64,000 nucleotides of DNA from Pseudomonas sp. LD120. GTDB taxonomy: Bacteria; Pseudomonadota; Gammaproteobacteria; Pseudomonadales; Pseudomonadaceae. Within the stretch, counting starts at the first letter, position 1. Each line of letters begins with the position of its first letter. The stretch is from positions 1,302,001 to 1,366,000 of the forward strand of contig NZ_WVHL01000003.1 in the NCBI RefSeq assembly GCF_009861525.1. The letters are read 5' to 3'. A program made the translations under genes and the position numbers. The notes under the pieces were generated by a model. The model was not told the origin of the DNA. It saw only the letters and a program-made list of their open reading frames with translations, and made no database searches. Positions 40,601 through 48,135 of this stretch are shown here, piece after piece.

Positions 40601-41457
40601 TGATCCGCCTGTTCGACGCGGCGGTGCAGGCGGTGGCGGCCCTCGACGAACCCGATGACATGAACCCGCTGGCGGCCAGGGTGCGCGCCGAACGCGCAGC
40701 CTTGATCGCCTCCGGCCTGGACCAGGACACCGCGGCGCGTCAGGCCGGCTGGCGGATCTTCGGCGCCAAGCCCGGGGCCTATGGCGCCGGGGTCCAGGGT
40801 GCCATCGACGGTCGCCTGTGGCAGAGCCGCGAGGACCTGGCCGAGGTCTACCTGAACTGGGGCGGCTATGCCTATGGCGGCAGCGACGAAGGCACCGCCG
40901 CCCGCGAGCAGTTCGCCACCCGCCTGAGCCAGGTGCAGGCGGTGTTGCAGAACCAGGACAACCGTGAGCACGACCTGCTGGATTCCAACGATTACTACCA
41001 GTTCCAGGGTGGCATGTTGGCCGCGGTGGAAAGCCTCAGCGAGGCCAAGGCCGCCAGCTACCACGGCGACCACAGCCAGCCGGACCTGCCGAAGATCCGC
41101 ACCCTCAAGGAAGAGCTGAACCGGGTGATCCGCTCGCGGGCGGCCAATCCGAAGTGGATCGACGGGGTCAAGCGCCATGGCTACAAGGGCGCCTTTGAAA
41201 TGGCCGCGACCCTGGACAACCTGTTCGCCTTCGACGCCACCACCGAGCTGATCGACGATCACCAGTACGCCTTGCTGGCCGATGCCTACCTGCTGGATGA
41301 CTCGACCCGCGAGTTCGTCCGCCAGCATAATCCCCACGCCCTGCGCGATATGACCGAGCGCCTGCTGGAGGCCCAGCAGCGCGGCCTGTGGCAAGAGCCC
41401 GGCGAGTACCGTGAGGCCCTGGAGCACCTGTTGCTGGATATTGAAGAAGACAGCTGA
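37684..41457 (+). CDS. cobN: Cobaltochelatase large subunit CobN
   Basis: This 1257-residue protein is the ATP-dependent insertion subunit that puts cobalt into hydrogenobyrinic acid a,c-diamide. CobN/ChlH family segments are seen throughout: [64 protein letters not shown] and NWGGYAYGG. It begins 4 bases after the cobW stop. Its usual partners, CobS and CobT, are replaced downstream by ChlI/ChlD-like chelatase proteins. Confidence 0.95.
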   Translation: [1257 protein letters not shown]

Positions 41458-41460
41458 GCC

Positions 41461-41577
41461 TGTAGCCGCTGCCGCAGGCTGCGAACGCCGACGACGTCGA
41501 CGTCACGTGCTACCGCCCTGAACCTCCTCGTGACGGCTCTGCGGTGCCGATCGCAACCTGTAGCCGCGGCCACCCCC
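41461..41577. repeat. Inverted intergenic repeat, second REP class (TGTAGCCGCTGCCGCAGGCTGC)
   Basis: TGTAGCCGCTGCCGCAGGCT at 41461-41480 and a relative CTGTAGCCGCGG near 41559-41570 bracket a GC-rich stretch between cobN and the chelatase gene. Copies of the same core also occur near 43306, in the 62-bp repeats before the phospholipase D-like gene, and at 47994. It differs from the GGCTTGCCAGCGAA-type REP seen elsewhere in the window. Confidence 0.6.
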
Positions 41578-41611
41578 TGATGTTTGCACAACCCTTGAGC
41601 GAGCCCCCGAC

Positions 41612-42619
41612 ATGAGCGACACCCCCCATTTCCCGCTGTCCGCCGTGGTCGGCGCCGAAAGCCTGAAACTGGCCCTGTGCCTGACCGCCATTGACCCGAA
41701 GATCGGCGGCGTGCTGATCGAAGGCCCACGGGGCATGGCCAAGTCGACCCTGGCCCGAGGCCTGGCCGACCTGTTGGCCAGCGGGCAGTTCGTCACCTTG
41801 CCCCTGGGCGCCAGCGAAGAGCGCCTGGTGGGCACCCTGGATTTGGACGCCGCTCTGGGCGAAGGCCGGGCGCAGTTCTCACCGGGGGTGCTGGCCAAGG
41901 CCGACGGCGGCGTGCTCTATGTCGATGAAGTCAACCTGCTGCCCGATCACCTGGTGGACCTGCTGCTGGACGTGGCCGCCAGCGGCACCAACCTGATCGA
42001 GCGCGACGGCATTTCCCATCGCCATTCGGCGAAGTTCGTGCTGATTGGCACCATGAACCCGGAAGAGGGCGAACTGCGCCCGCAACTGCTGGACCGCTTC
42101 GGCCTCAACGTCGCCTTGAGCGGCCAGCCGGCCCCCGAAGAACGCGGGCAGATCATCCGCCGCCGCCTGGATTTCGACAGCGATCCCCAGGGGTTCTGTG
42201 CCCAGTGGGCCGAGCCCCAAGCGGCGTTGCGCGAGCGTTGCCAGCAGGCGCGGGCCGCCCTGGCCGGCATCCCGCTGGACGACCAGGCCCTGGCGCTGAT
42301 CACCGAGCGCTGCTTTGCCGCTGCGGTGGACGGCCTGCGCGCTGATCTGGTCTGGCTGCGCGCGGCCCGCGCCCACGCGGCCTGGCGCGGCGCTCCGGCG
42401 ATTGCCGAGGAGGATATCGACGCCGTGGCCGAGTTCGCCTTGCGCCACCGGCGGCGGGAGACTCCGCCCGGCGCGCCGCCATCGGGGCCAAGCCCCCAGG
42501 CACCGGCATCCGCCAACGCCAACCTCAATGAAGGCCAGGGCCAATGGGGCGAAATGCCAGCCCAGGCCTTGCCCACCGGTGCCCGCCGAGAAGTGCCGAG
42601 CTGGCCAAAAAAGCCCTAG
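41612..42619 (+). CDS. chlI-like: Chelatase small subunit, AAA+ ATPase (ChlI/BchI-like)
   Basis: The 0-frame product is a 335-residue AAA+ protein: Walker A GPRGMAKST (38-46), Walker B VLYVDEVNLL (101-110), the ChlI insert ADGGVLYVDEVNLLPDHLVD and sensor-arginine region RPQLLDRFGLNV. A proline-rich tail ends SWPKKP at the TAG 42617-42619. It should act as the small ATPase ring subunit of the cobalt chelatase with CobN. The last codons form the slippery heptamer A_AAA_AAG; ribosomes that slip back by one base read on into the VWA frame and would give a 553-residue ChlD-like medium subunit. Both products seem intended. Confidence 0.9.
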   Translation: MSDTPHFPLSAVVGAESLKLALCLTAIDPKIGGVLIEGPRGMAKSTLARGLADLLASGQFVTLPLGASEERLVGTLDLDAALGEGRAQFSPGVLAKADGGVLYVDEVNLLPDHLVDLLLDVAASGTNLIERDGISHRHSAKFVLIGTMNPEEGELRPQLLDRFGLNVALSGQPAPEERGQIIRRRLDFDSDPQGFCAQWAEPQAALRERCQQARAALAGIPLDDQALALITERCFAAAVDGLRADLVWLRAARAHAAWRGAPAIAEEDIDAVAEFALRHRRRETPPGAPPSGPSPQAPASANANLNEGQGQWGEMPAQALPTGARREVPSWPKKP

Positions 42620-42654
42620 GCATCCGCCCCCAGAGTGACCGGGGGGCGGATGCC
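42607..42654 (+). promoter_or_regulatory. -1 programmed ribosomal frameshift signal
   Basis: The heptamer AAAAAAG at 42607-42613 is phased as CCA AAA AAG in the AAA+ frame, the optimal bacterial A_AAA_AAG shift site. Five bases later GGCATCCGCCCCC (42619-42631) can pair perfectly over 13 bp with GGGGGCGGATGCC (42642-42654), a strong stimulatory hairpin. The 0-frame stop TAG (42617-42619) lies directly between. After a -1 shift the next codons GCC CTA GGC lead into the VWA-domain frame. Confidence 0.85.
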
Positions 42655-43272
42655 AAGCCCCGGGCGGGGCACCTGGATCAAGGTCGGCACGGCGCCAGTC
42701 GCGCCGCCGGCAGCGGCGCGATCAATTGGCCCGGCACCTTGCTCAAGGGCCGGCCACGCTTGCGCCAAGACCTGCTGTTTCGCCTGCGCCGCCGCGCGCC
42801 CCATGAGCTGTGGCTGGTGATCGTCGACGCCTCGGCCTCGACCCGTCGCCACAGTGCCCTGAGCGACGCCAAGGGCCTGCTGGCGCAACTGTTCGACGAC
42901 GCCTACCGCCAGCGTGCGCGCCTGGCGCTGCTCACCGCCAGCGGTCGTGCGCCGAACTGGCAGGTCCAAGGCCTGAAAGCCTCCAAGGACTTGCGGTACT
43001 GGCTCGACGGCCTCGGCGCCGGTGGCGGCACGCCCTTGCCACAAGCCCTGAGCGAAGCGACCCAGTGGCTGGAACAGCGCCAGCGCCGCCTGCCGGCGGA
43101 GCAGCAGCGCGTACTGCTGATCACCGATGGCCGCTTGAAAAGCCTGCCGCCGCTGCAACCCCTGAACTGCCCGACCTTACTGCTCGACATCGAACGCGGC
43201 CCGATCCGCCTGGGCCGTGCCCGCGAACTGGCCACAGGCCTCAACGCCGCCTACCAGCACCTCGATCTGTAG
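42613..43272 (+). CDS. chlD-like: Chelatase medium subunit C-terminal part, VWA domain (ChlD-like), reached by -1 frameshift
   Basis: The frame encodes a von Willebrand A domain with the metal-ion site DASAS (VIVDASASTRRHSALSDAKG), the GGGTPLPQALSEA threonine motif and VLLITDGRLKS. It begins as the -1 frame at 42613 and ends at 43272, about 219 codons. The only ATG upstream, at 42544, lies 76 bases inside the AAA+ gene and would give a non-family N-terminus with no clear ribosome-binding site. I therefore read it as the C-terminal half of a 553-residue fusion beginning at 41612, which is the normal ChlD length and domain order (AAA+, acidic/proline linker, VWA). Confidence 0.85.
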   Translation, partial: ALGIRPQSDRGADAKPRAGHLDQGRHGASRAAGSGAINWPGTLLKGRPRLRQDLLFRLRRRAPHELWLVIVDASASTRRHSALSDAKGLLAQLFDDAYRQRARLALLTASGRAPNWQVQGLKASKDLRYWLDGLGAGGGTPLPQALSEATQWLEQRQRRLPAEQQRVLLITDGRLKSLPPLQPLNCPTLLLDIERGPIRLGRARELATGLNAAYQHLDL

Positions 43273-43304
43273 CCTCTAACCCTCTAACCCTCTAACCCTC
43301 TAAC
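43273..43304. repeat. Octanucleotide tandem repeat (CCTCTAAC)x4
   Basis: Four perfect copies of CCTCTAAC begin at the base after the VWA-domain stop codon (TAG at 43270-43272) and lead into a TGTAGCCGCTG repeat core. The run is non-coding. Confidence 0.95.
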
Positions 43305-43440
43305 CCTGTAGCCGCTGCTGAGCCTGCGAAGCTGCGACCGCCGACGCAGTCGGCGCAAAGGCCCCCAATCCTTCCCAGAAACAACGCAGATCCTGCCCCT
43401 GCTAGCCCTTCGGGTCCGTTCGCAGCCTGGCGGCAGCGGC

Positions 43441-43625
43441 TACATGGACCTGTGCCGTGCCTGCGAGCCCTTCGGGCTCGGTTGCAGTCTGGCGGCAGCG
43501 GCTACATGGACCTGTGCCGTGCCTGCGAGCCCTTCGGGCTCGGTTGCAGTCTGGCGGCAGCGGCTACATGGATCTGTGCCGTGTCTGCGAGCCCTTCGGC
43601 CTCGGTTGCTGTCTGCGGCAGCGGC
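43441..43625. repeat. Three tandem 62-bp repeats
   Basis: Units starting at 43441, 43503 and 43565 begin TACATGGACCTGTGCCGTGC and contain GAGCCCTTCGGGCTCG, itself an inverted repeat (GAGCCC-TTCG-GGGCTC type stem), and end GGCGGCAGCGGC. The first two units are essentially identical; the third has a few changes and is 61 bp. A diverged fourth copy precedes them (about 43395-43440). The 43305-43394 stretch has TGTAGCCGCTG-class sequence. Together they fill the gap of 43273-43657 before the phospholipase D-like gene. Confidence 0.93.
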
Positions 43626-43657
43626 TACACTGCCTGCGCCAACACAGGAGTGACTTC

Positions 43658-45304
43658 ATGCGGGTACTGGTGTGCAACAATCAGGACGATTTTCGGGTCA
43701 AGGCCTATGCGGGGACCAATGGCGTGCTGTTGGCCATGGATCTGGATGCCTCGCGGCGCCGGGGCTTGTTGGGGTTTGCCATCGAAAAGCAGACCGGCAG
43801 CAAGCCTTGGCTGTTTTTGTTCAACAGCCTGACCTTTCCCGGCAAGGCTCACACCTTTCCTCAATTCCACGCGACCCCCAGCGATCAGGCGCCGCTGCAG
43901 AAGTTTCGCTGGGCCGACTATGCAGTCAATCCCGGCGCTACCCTCAACTATCGGGTGTATCTGGTCTACGGCAGCAGCGATGCGCCGCAGTTGGGCGAGT
44001 CGCTGGCTTTGAGCATCACCGCCGACAACGGCCAGCCCGCCGGCCAGCGGGTGATCTTCAACCGCGCGGTGGCCGCCAGTCAGGCGTTTTCGCGCAAGTT
44101 TCCCGAGTTGGACGCACAGTTGGGGGCCAACAAAAAACTGCCGATCGAGGCCTGGCCGGATGCCCCCCGGCGATGGTTGGAAAACGGCTTGTTGGGGGAG
44201 CTGCTGGGGTTTATCCAGCGCGCCACGGATGCCCATTGGGCGCTGGACATCGCCATCTACGAGTACCAGTTGCAGGCGATCGTCGAGGCGGTCAACGCCG
44301 CCTTCGACCGAGGCGCCCAGGTACGGGTGCTGTACCACGCCGGTCCCGGGGACGATGACACCGTGCAGAATCAGGCCAGCCTGCAGCACCTGCCCGATGC
44401 CAACAAACGCGGCCGGGTGACCCATGGGATCTTTCATGACAAGTTCATCGTCCTCAGTCGCCTGGACGGTAGCGGTCAGCGCCAGCCCGCAGCCGTGCTG
44501 TGTGGCAGTACCAACTTCACCGCCAATGGCGTCTACCGTCAGGCCAACGTGCTGCACAGCCTTGATCACCCGCCGATGGCTGGAGAGTATTTGCAGGTGT
44601 TCGAGCAGATCTGGGCGGCGCCGAATGATGTAGGCGCCACCCGCCGGTGGCTGACCCAGCACAACCCCATGCAGGCGGATGCGCCGCTGTTTGCCGGTTT
44701 TTCCCCGCGCAGTGGCCAAGGCGATCTGGATCAATTCGTCACCATCATCAATGACACCCGCCGCGACCTGCTGTTCGCCACCGCCTTTGCCTTGCCCGAG
44801 CGCCTGCTCGATGCCTTGCTCGGTCAGCCCCACGACGACGTGCTGCGCTACGGCCTGCAAAACACTGCCAGCCGCATCACGGGATTCCACGCCGATCGCA
44901 GCGCCGAGTTCACGGCCACCGCGTTGCTTAACCAGGGCGTGGAAGGTTGGCTCAAGGAAGGCCTCAAGGGGCAGAAAGGCAACCTGCTGGTGCACACCAA
45001 GGCCATTGTCAGCGACTTCACCAGCGAGGCGCCGGTGATCATCAGTGGCAGCCATAACTTCAGCGTTGGCGCTAGCCTGCGCAATGACGAGAACTTCCTG
45101 ATCATCCGTGGCGACACTGACCTGGCCGACCGCTACGGCCTGGAACTGCTGCGCTTTTACGAGCACTACCGGTTTCGCTACTACGCCAAGCAACTGGCCC
45201 TCAAGCAGGTGCGCCCCTTGGCGGTGGACGACAGCTGGAGCAACGACTACTACCGCGAAGGCGACTTGCGCCAGTTGTCGCGGCTGCGCTTTTCCGGGCG
45301 TTGA
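43658..45304 (+). CDS. Phospholipase D-like domain protein
   Basis: A 548-residue protein with two HxK motifs of the phospholipase D superfamily. The first is around His260 (HDKFIVLS, followed by GSTNFT) and lacks the usual Asp. The second is around His446 (HTKAIVSD, with Lys448 and Asp453, followed by SGSHNFS). The first 170 residues form a beta-rich domain not recognised (MRVLVCNNQDDFRVKAYAGT). No signal peptide is seen. Such proteins can be phospholipases, nucleases or transferases. The start at 43658 is preceded by ACAGGAGTG and lies 32 bases after the 62-bp repeat array; frames open through the repeats are not real coding sequence. Confidence 0.8.
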   Translation: MRVLVCNNQDDFRVKAYAGTNGVLLAMDLDASRRRGLLGFAIEKQTGSKPWLFLFNSLTFPGKAHTFPQFHATPSDQAPLQKFRWADYAVNPGATLNYRVYLVYGSSDAPQLGESLALSITADNGQPAGQRVIFNRAVAASQAFSRKFPELDAQLGANKKLPIEAWPDAPRRWLENGLLGELLGFIQRATDAHWALDIAIYEYQLQAIVEAVNAAFDRGAQVRVLYHAGPGDDDTVQNQASLQHLPDANKRGRVTHGIFHDKFIVLSRLDGSGQRQPAAVLCGSTNFTANGVYRQANVLHSLDHPPMAGEYLQVFEQIWAAPNDVGATRRWLTQHNPMQADAPLFAGFSPRSGQGDLDQFVTIINDTRRDLLFATAFALPERLLDALLGQPHDDVLRYGLQNTASRITGFHADRSAEFTATALLNQGVEGWLKEGLKGQKGNLLVHTKAIVSDFTSEAPVIISGSHNFSVGASLRNDENFLIIRGDTDLADRYGLELLRFYEHYRFRYYAKQLALKQVRPLAVDDSWSNDYYREGDLRQLSRLRFSGR

Positions 45305-45396
45305 AGGCGGCGCGGTAGCCCCGCAAGCGCCGCGTCAGGTTAGACAGGGTCGGCCCGAGTGGGTAGTTTCCACGGACTGCGCACGAGGAACCTGCC

Positions 45397-46296
45397 ATGG
45401 CCTCGGACCTGACGTCCATTGAGCTGTTTCTCAAGGCCCTGACCCTGGGCAACCTGTCCCGGGCCGCCGAGCAGTCGCACCTGTCGCTGTCCGCCGCCAG
45501 CCGGCGCCTGTCGCTGCTGGAGCAACACGTCAAGGTGGCGCTGCTGACCCGCACCTCCACCAGGGTGCAGCCGACGGCGGCGGGGCAGGCCCTGGCCGAA
45601 CATGCCCGCAGCCTCCTGCGAGCGGTGGATGTGATGCACGCTGACCTGGCCGACTTTGCCAAGGGCGCCACCGGCCGGGTCAGCCTGTACGCCAACAGCT
45701 CGGCGATGAGCCAGGAACTGCCCCGGCAATTGACCCAGTGGAGCGAGCTGCACCCGGGGATTCGCGTGGACATCCGCGAAGAGCGCAGCCGCGAGATTCT
45801 TCTGGCGGTGCGCGACGGCATCGCGGATGTGGGCATCGTCACCACCTTGCCCCAGGCCCGGGACCTGTACTTCAAGCCCTATTGCCGCGACCGCCTGTGC
45901 CTGATCGTGCCCCAGGAGCACCCGTTCAAGATGAGCCATGCGCGTTTCCAGGACTTGCTGGGCTACGACTTCGTCGGCCTGGAAGACAACGCCGCCATCA
46001 CCCCGCTGATCACCGAAGCCGCGGCGGCGGTGAGCATGCCCCTGCGCCTGCGGGTGCAGGGGCGCAGCTTCGAGGCGGTGTGCCGGCTGATTGCCGCCGG
46101 GCAGGGCGTGGGGGTGTTGCCCCAGGGCGCGGTGCAGATCTTTCGCAAGGAGATGGCCTTGCGTTTTATCGAAATCGACGACCCCTGGGCCGATCGCCAG
46201 ATGTTCCTGTGCCGACGCCGGGAGCAACCGTCCCTGGCCAGCCGCGAGCTGTTCGACTACCTGGCTGACTGCGATCGCAGCGCGCCGCCGCCCTAG
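45397..46296 (+). CDS. LysR-family transcriptional regulator
   Basis: An intact 299-residue LysR protein: winged helix at 1-65 (MASDLTSIELFLKALTLGNL, SLSAASRRLSLLEQH) and effector domain with GRVSLYANSSAMSQELPRQL and AAGQGVGVLPQGAV. It lies 160 bases upstream and in the same direction as a tartrate dehydrogenase-like gene that is now broken, so its original target operon may be partly lost. Its start ATG at 45397 is preceded by GAGGAACCTGCC. Confidence 0.88.
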   Translation: MASDLTSIELFLKALTLGNLSRAAEQSHLSLSAASRRLSLLEQHVKVALLTRTSTRVQPTAAGQALAEHARSLLRAVDVMHADLADFAKGATGRVSLYANSSAMSQELPRQLTQWSELHPGIRVDIREERSREILLAVRDGIADVGIVTTLPQARDLYFKPYCRDRLCLIVPQEHPFKMSHARFQDLLGYDFVGLEDNAAITPLITEAAAAVSMPLRLRVQGRSFEAVCRLIAAGQGVGVLPQGAVQIFRKEMALRFIEIDDPWADRQMFLCRRREQPSLASRELFDYLADCDRSAPPP

Positions 46297-46457
46297 TCGC
46301 GGGCCCCTGGCTGCCTGGCGCCGCGAGCCTTCGAATTTTGCGAAGGCGGTTTCCACAATGAGCAATTCCCCTGGGCGCTTCCCCGTGCCCAGAATGGGCT
46401 CGCCCGTGCGCTTGACCTGCCTCGATAACAACAACACGTCAGACCAGGAGAGACGGC

Positions 46458-47390
46458 TTGTCCAGGATCAATCCCGCTGTAAAACCTCCCCATCGCATCG
46501 CGGTGATCGCCGGTGACGGCATCGGCCGCGAGGTGGTTCCTGAAGGCTTGCGCGTGCTGGAAGCCGTCAGTCGGCGCTTCGGCATCGATCTTGAGTACGA
46601 TCATTTCAACTGGTGCAGCGAGCACTACCAGGCCCACGGCAGCATGATGCCCGCCGACTGGGCCGAGCAGATCGGTGACCACGAGGCGATCTTCTTCGGC
46701 GCCGTGGGCGCGCCGGACATCGTCCCCGACCATGTTGCAGTGTGGGATTCATTGCTGAAGATCCGCCGCCAGTTCGACCAGTACGTGAACATCCGCCCGG
46801 TGCGCCTGATGCCCGGGGTCCCGTGCCCGCTGGCCGGGCGGGCGCCGGGGGACATCGATTTCATCGTGGTGCGGGAAAACACCGAAGGCGAATATTCCAG
46901 CGTCGGTGGCCGCATGTGGGAGGGCACCTCGCGGGAGATTGCCTTGCAGGAGTCGGTGTTCTCCCGCCACGGCGTCGACCGGGTGGTGCAGTACGCCTTC
47001 GAGCTGGCCAGCCGCCGGCCCCGGCGCAACCTGGTGGCGGCCACCAAGTCCAATGGCATCGCCATCACCATGCCGTTCTGGGATGAGCGAGTGGAGGCGC
47101 TGGCCAAGGCCTACCCCGAGGTCGACACGCGCAAGTTCCACATCGACATTCTCTGCGCGCACTTCGTCCAGCACCCGGACTGGTTCGATGTGGTGGTGGC
47201 GTCCAACCTGTTCGGCGACATCCTCTCCGACCTGGGCCCGGCCTGCACCGGCACCATCGGCATCGCGCCCTCGGCCAACCTCAACCCGGAGCGTCTGTAC
47301 CCTTCGCTGTTCGAGCCGGTGCACGGCTCGGCGCCGGACATCGCCGGCCTTGGCGTGGCCAACCCGATCGGCCAGATCTGGTCGGCGGCG
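46458..47390 (+). pseudogene. Tartrate dehydrogenase / D-malate dehydrogenase-like (TtuC/DmlA family), C-terminus deleted
   Basis: The frame begins with a TTG at 46458, preceded by a good AGGAGAGAC ribosome-binding site, and runs as a clear isocitrate/isopropylmalate dehydrogenase-type enzyme: IAVIAGDGIGREVVPEGLRV, RENTEGEYSSVGGRMWEGT, TKSNGIAITMPFWDERV and EPVHGSAPDIAGLGVANPIG. After NPIGQIWSA (about residue 309 of an expected 355-365) the sequence turns into the middle of a short-chain dehydrogenase in another frame. Translation then goes on out of frame to 47525. The lost tail contributes to the dimer and cofactor region, so the product is probably inactive. Confidence 0.85.
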
Positions 47391-47938
47391 CCTTGTTGCG
47401 CAACACCCTGGAGCAGTACGGCGGCCTGGACATCGTGGTCAACAACGCCGGCACCACCCACCGCAACCGGCCGATGCTGGAAGTCGACGAGGCCGAGTTC
47501 GACCGGGTGTTCGCGGTCAACGTGAAAAGCATCTTCCTCAGCGCCAAGCACTTCGTGCCGCATTTTCGTGGCCGGGGCGGCGGGGCGTTCATCAACATCG
47601 CCTCCACCGCAGCGATCCGTCCGCGTCCCGGCCTGGTCTGGTACAACGGCAGCAAGGGCGCGGCGGTGGTGATGAGCAAGACCATGGCCGCCGAGTTCGG
47701 ACCGGACAACATCCGCGTCAACTGCGTCAACCCGGTGGTGGGTGCCACGGCGCTGCTCAGTGAGTTCATGGGCGTGCCGGACACCCCGGAAAACCGCCAG
47801 AAGTTCATGGCCAGCATTCCCCTGGGGCGCTTCTCCACCCCCCAGGATGTGGCCAACGCCTGCCTGTACCTGGCCTGTGACGAGGCTGCGTTCATCACCG
47901 GCACCTGCCTGGAAGTGGATGGTGGACGCTGCGTCTGA
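47381..47938 (+). pseudogene. Short-chain dehydrogenase/reductase, N-terminus deleted
   Basis: From about 47381 the frame reads GGALLRNTLEQYGGLDIVVNNAG and carries on as a classical SDR: NNAG, FAVNVKSIFLSAKHFVPHF, INIASTAAIRP, catalytic WYNGSKGA (Tyr-x-x-x-Lys) and ITGTCLEVDGGRCV at the end. The Rossmann TGxxxGIG cofactor motif and about 75 N-terminal residues are missing. Without NAD(P) binding it cannot work. It is fused directly to the truncated tartrate dehydrogenase-like gene in another frame, the scar of one deletion. A TTG at 47393 could act as start but would not restore function. Confidence 0.85.
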
Positions 47939-47992
47939 TGACCTGTAGAACCCTTCAGGCCAGGGCCGCTCAGATCGGGTAACCCGCATTTT

Positions 47993-48035
47993 GTGTAGCC
48001 GCTGCCGCAGGCTGCGAACGGCTGCGCAGGAGACG
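47993..48035. repeat. Second-class REP core copy
   Basis: TGTGTAGCCGCTGCCGCAGG and the following CTGCGAACGGCTGCGCAGGA match the repeat core after cobN. CTGCGAACGGCTGCGCAG could form a short stem. It lies between the broken SDR gene and the cyclase gene; the rest of 47939-48135 holds nothing recognisable. Confidence 0.6.
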
Positions 48036-48135
48036 CAACGATCTTGAAGACGCCGGAGGTTCGGCAGGCAATTCCCAAGCAAGGCCCCGCGGGCATTTGC
48101 GCCCGTTTCAACCCAATCAATGGAGTGCAGTCGAC

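Noticed and set aside
36481..41427. Very long minus-strand frame (1648 codons) opposite cobW and cobN
   Set aside because: It is the antisense shadow of GC-rich, codon-biased genes; residues are unlike any protein, and the riboswitch and cobW/cobN frames on the other strand are unmistakable.
42544..43272. Separate VWA-domain gene starting at the ATG at 42544
   Set aside because: It starts 76 bases inside the AAA+ gene with a non-family N-terminus and no clear ribosome-binding site, while a perfect frameshift signal explains its expression better.
43444..43653. Short frames running through the 62-bp repeats
   Set aside because: All three frames are open because of the repeat composition. The repeat length is not a multiple of three, so a real protein would not keep its sequence.
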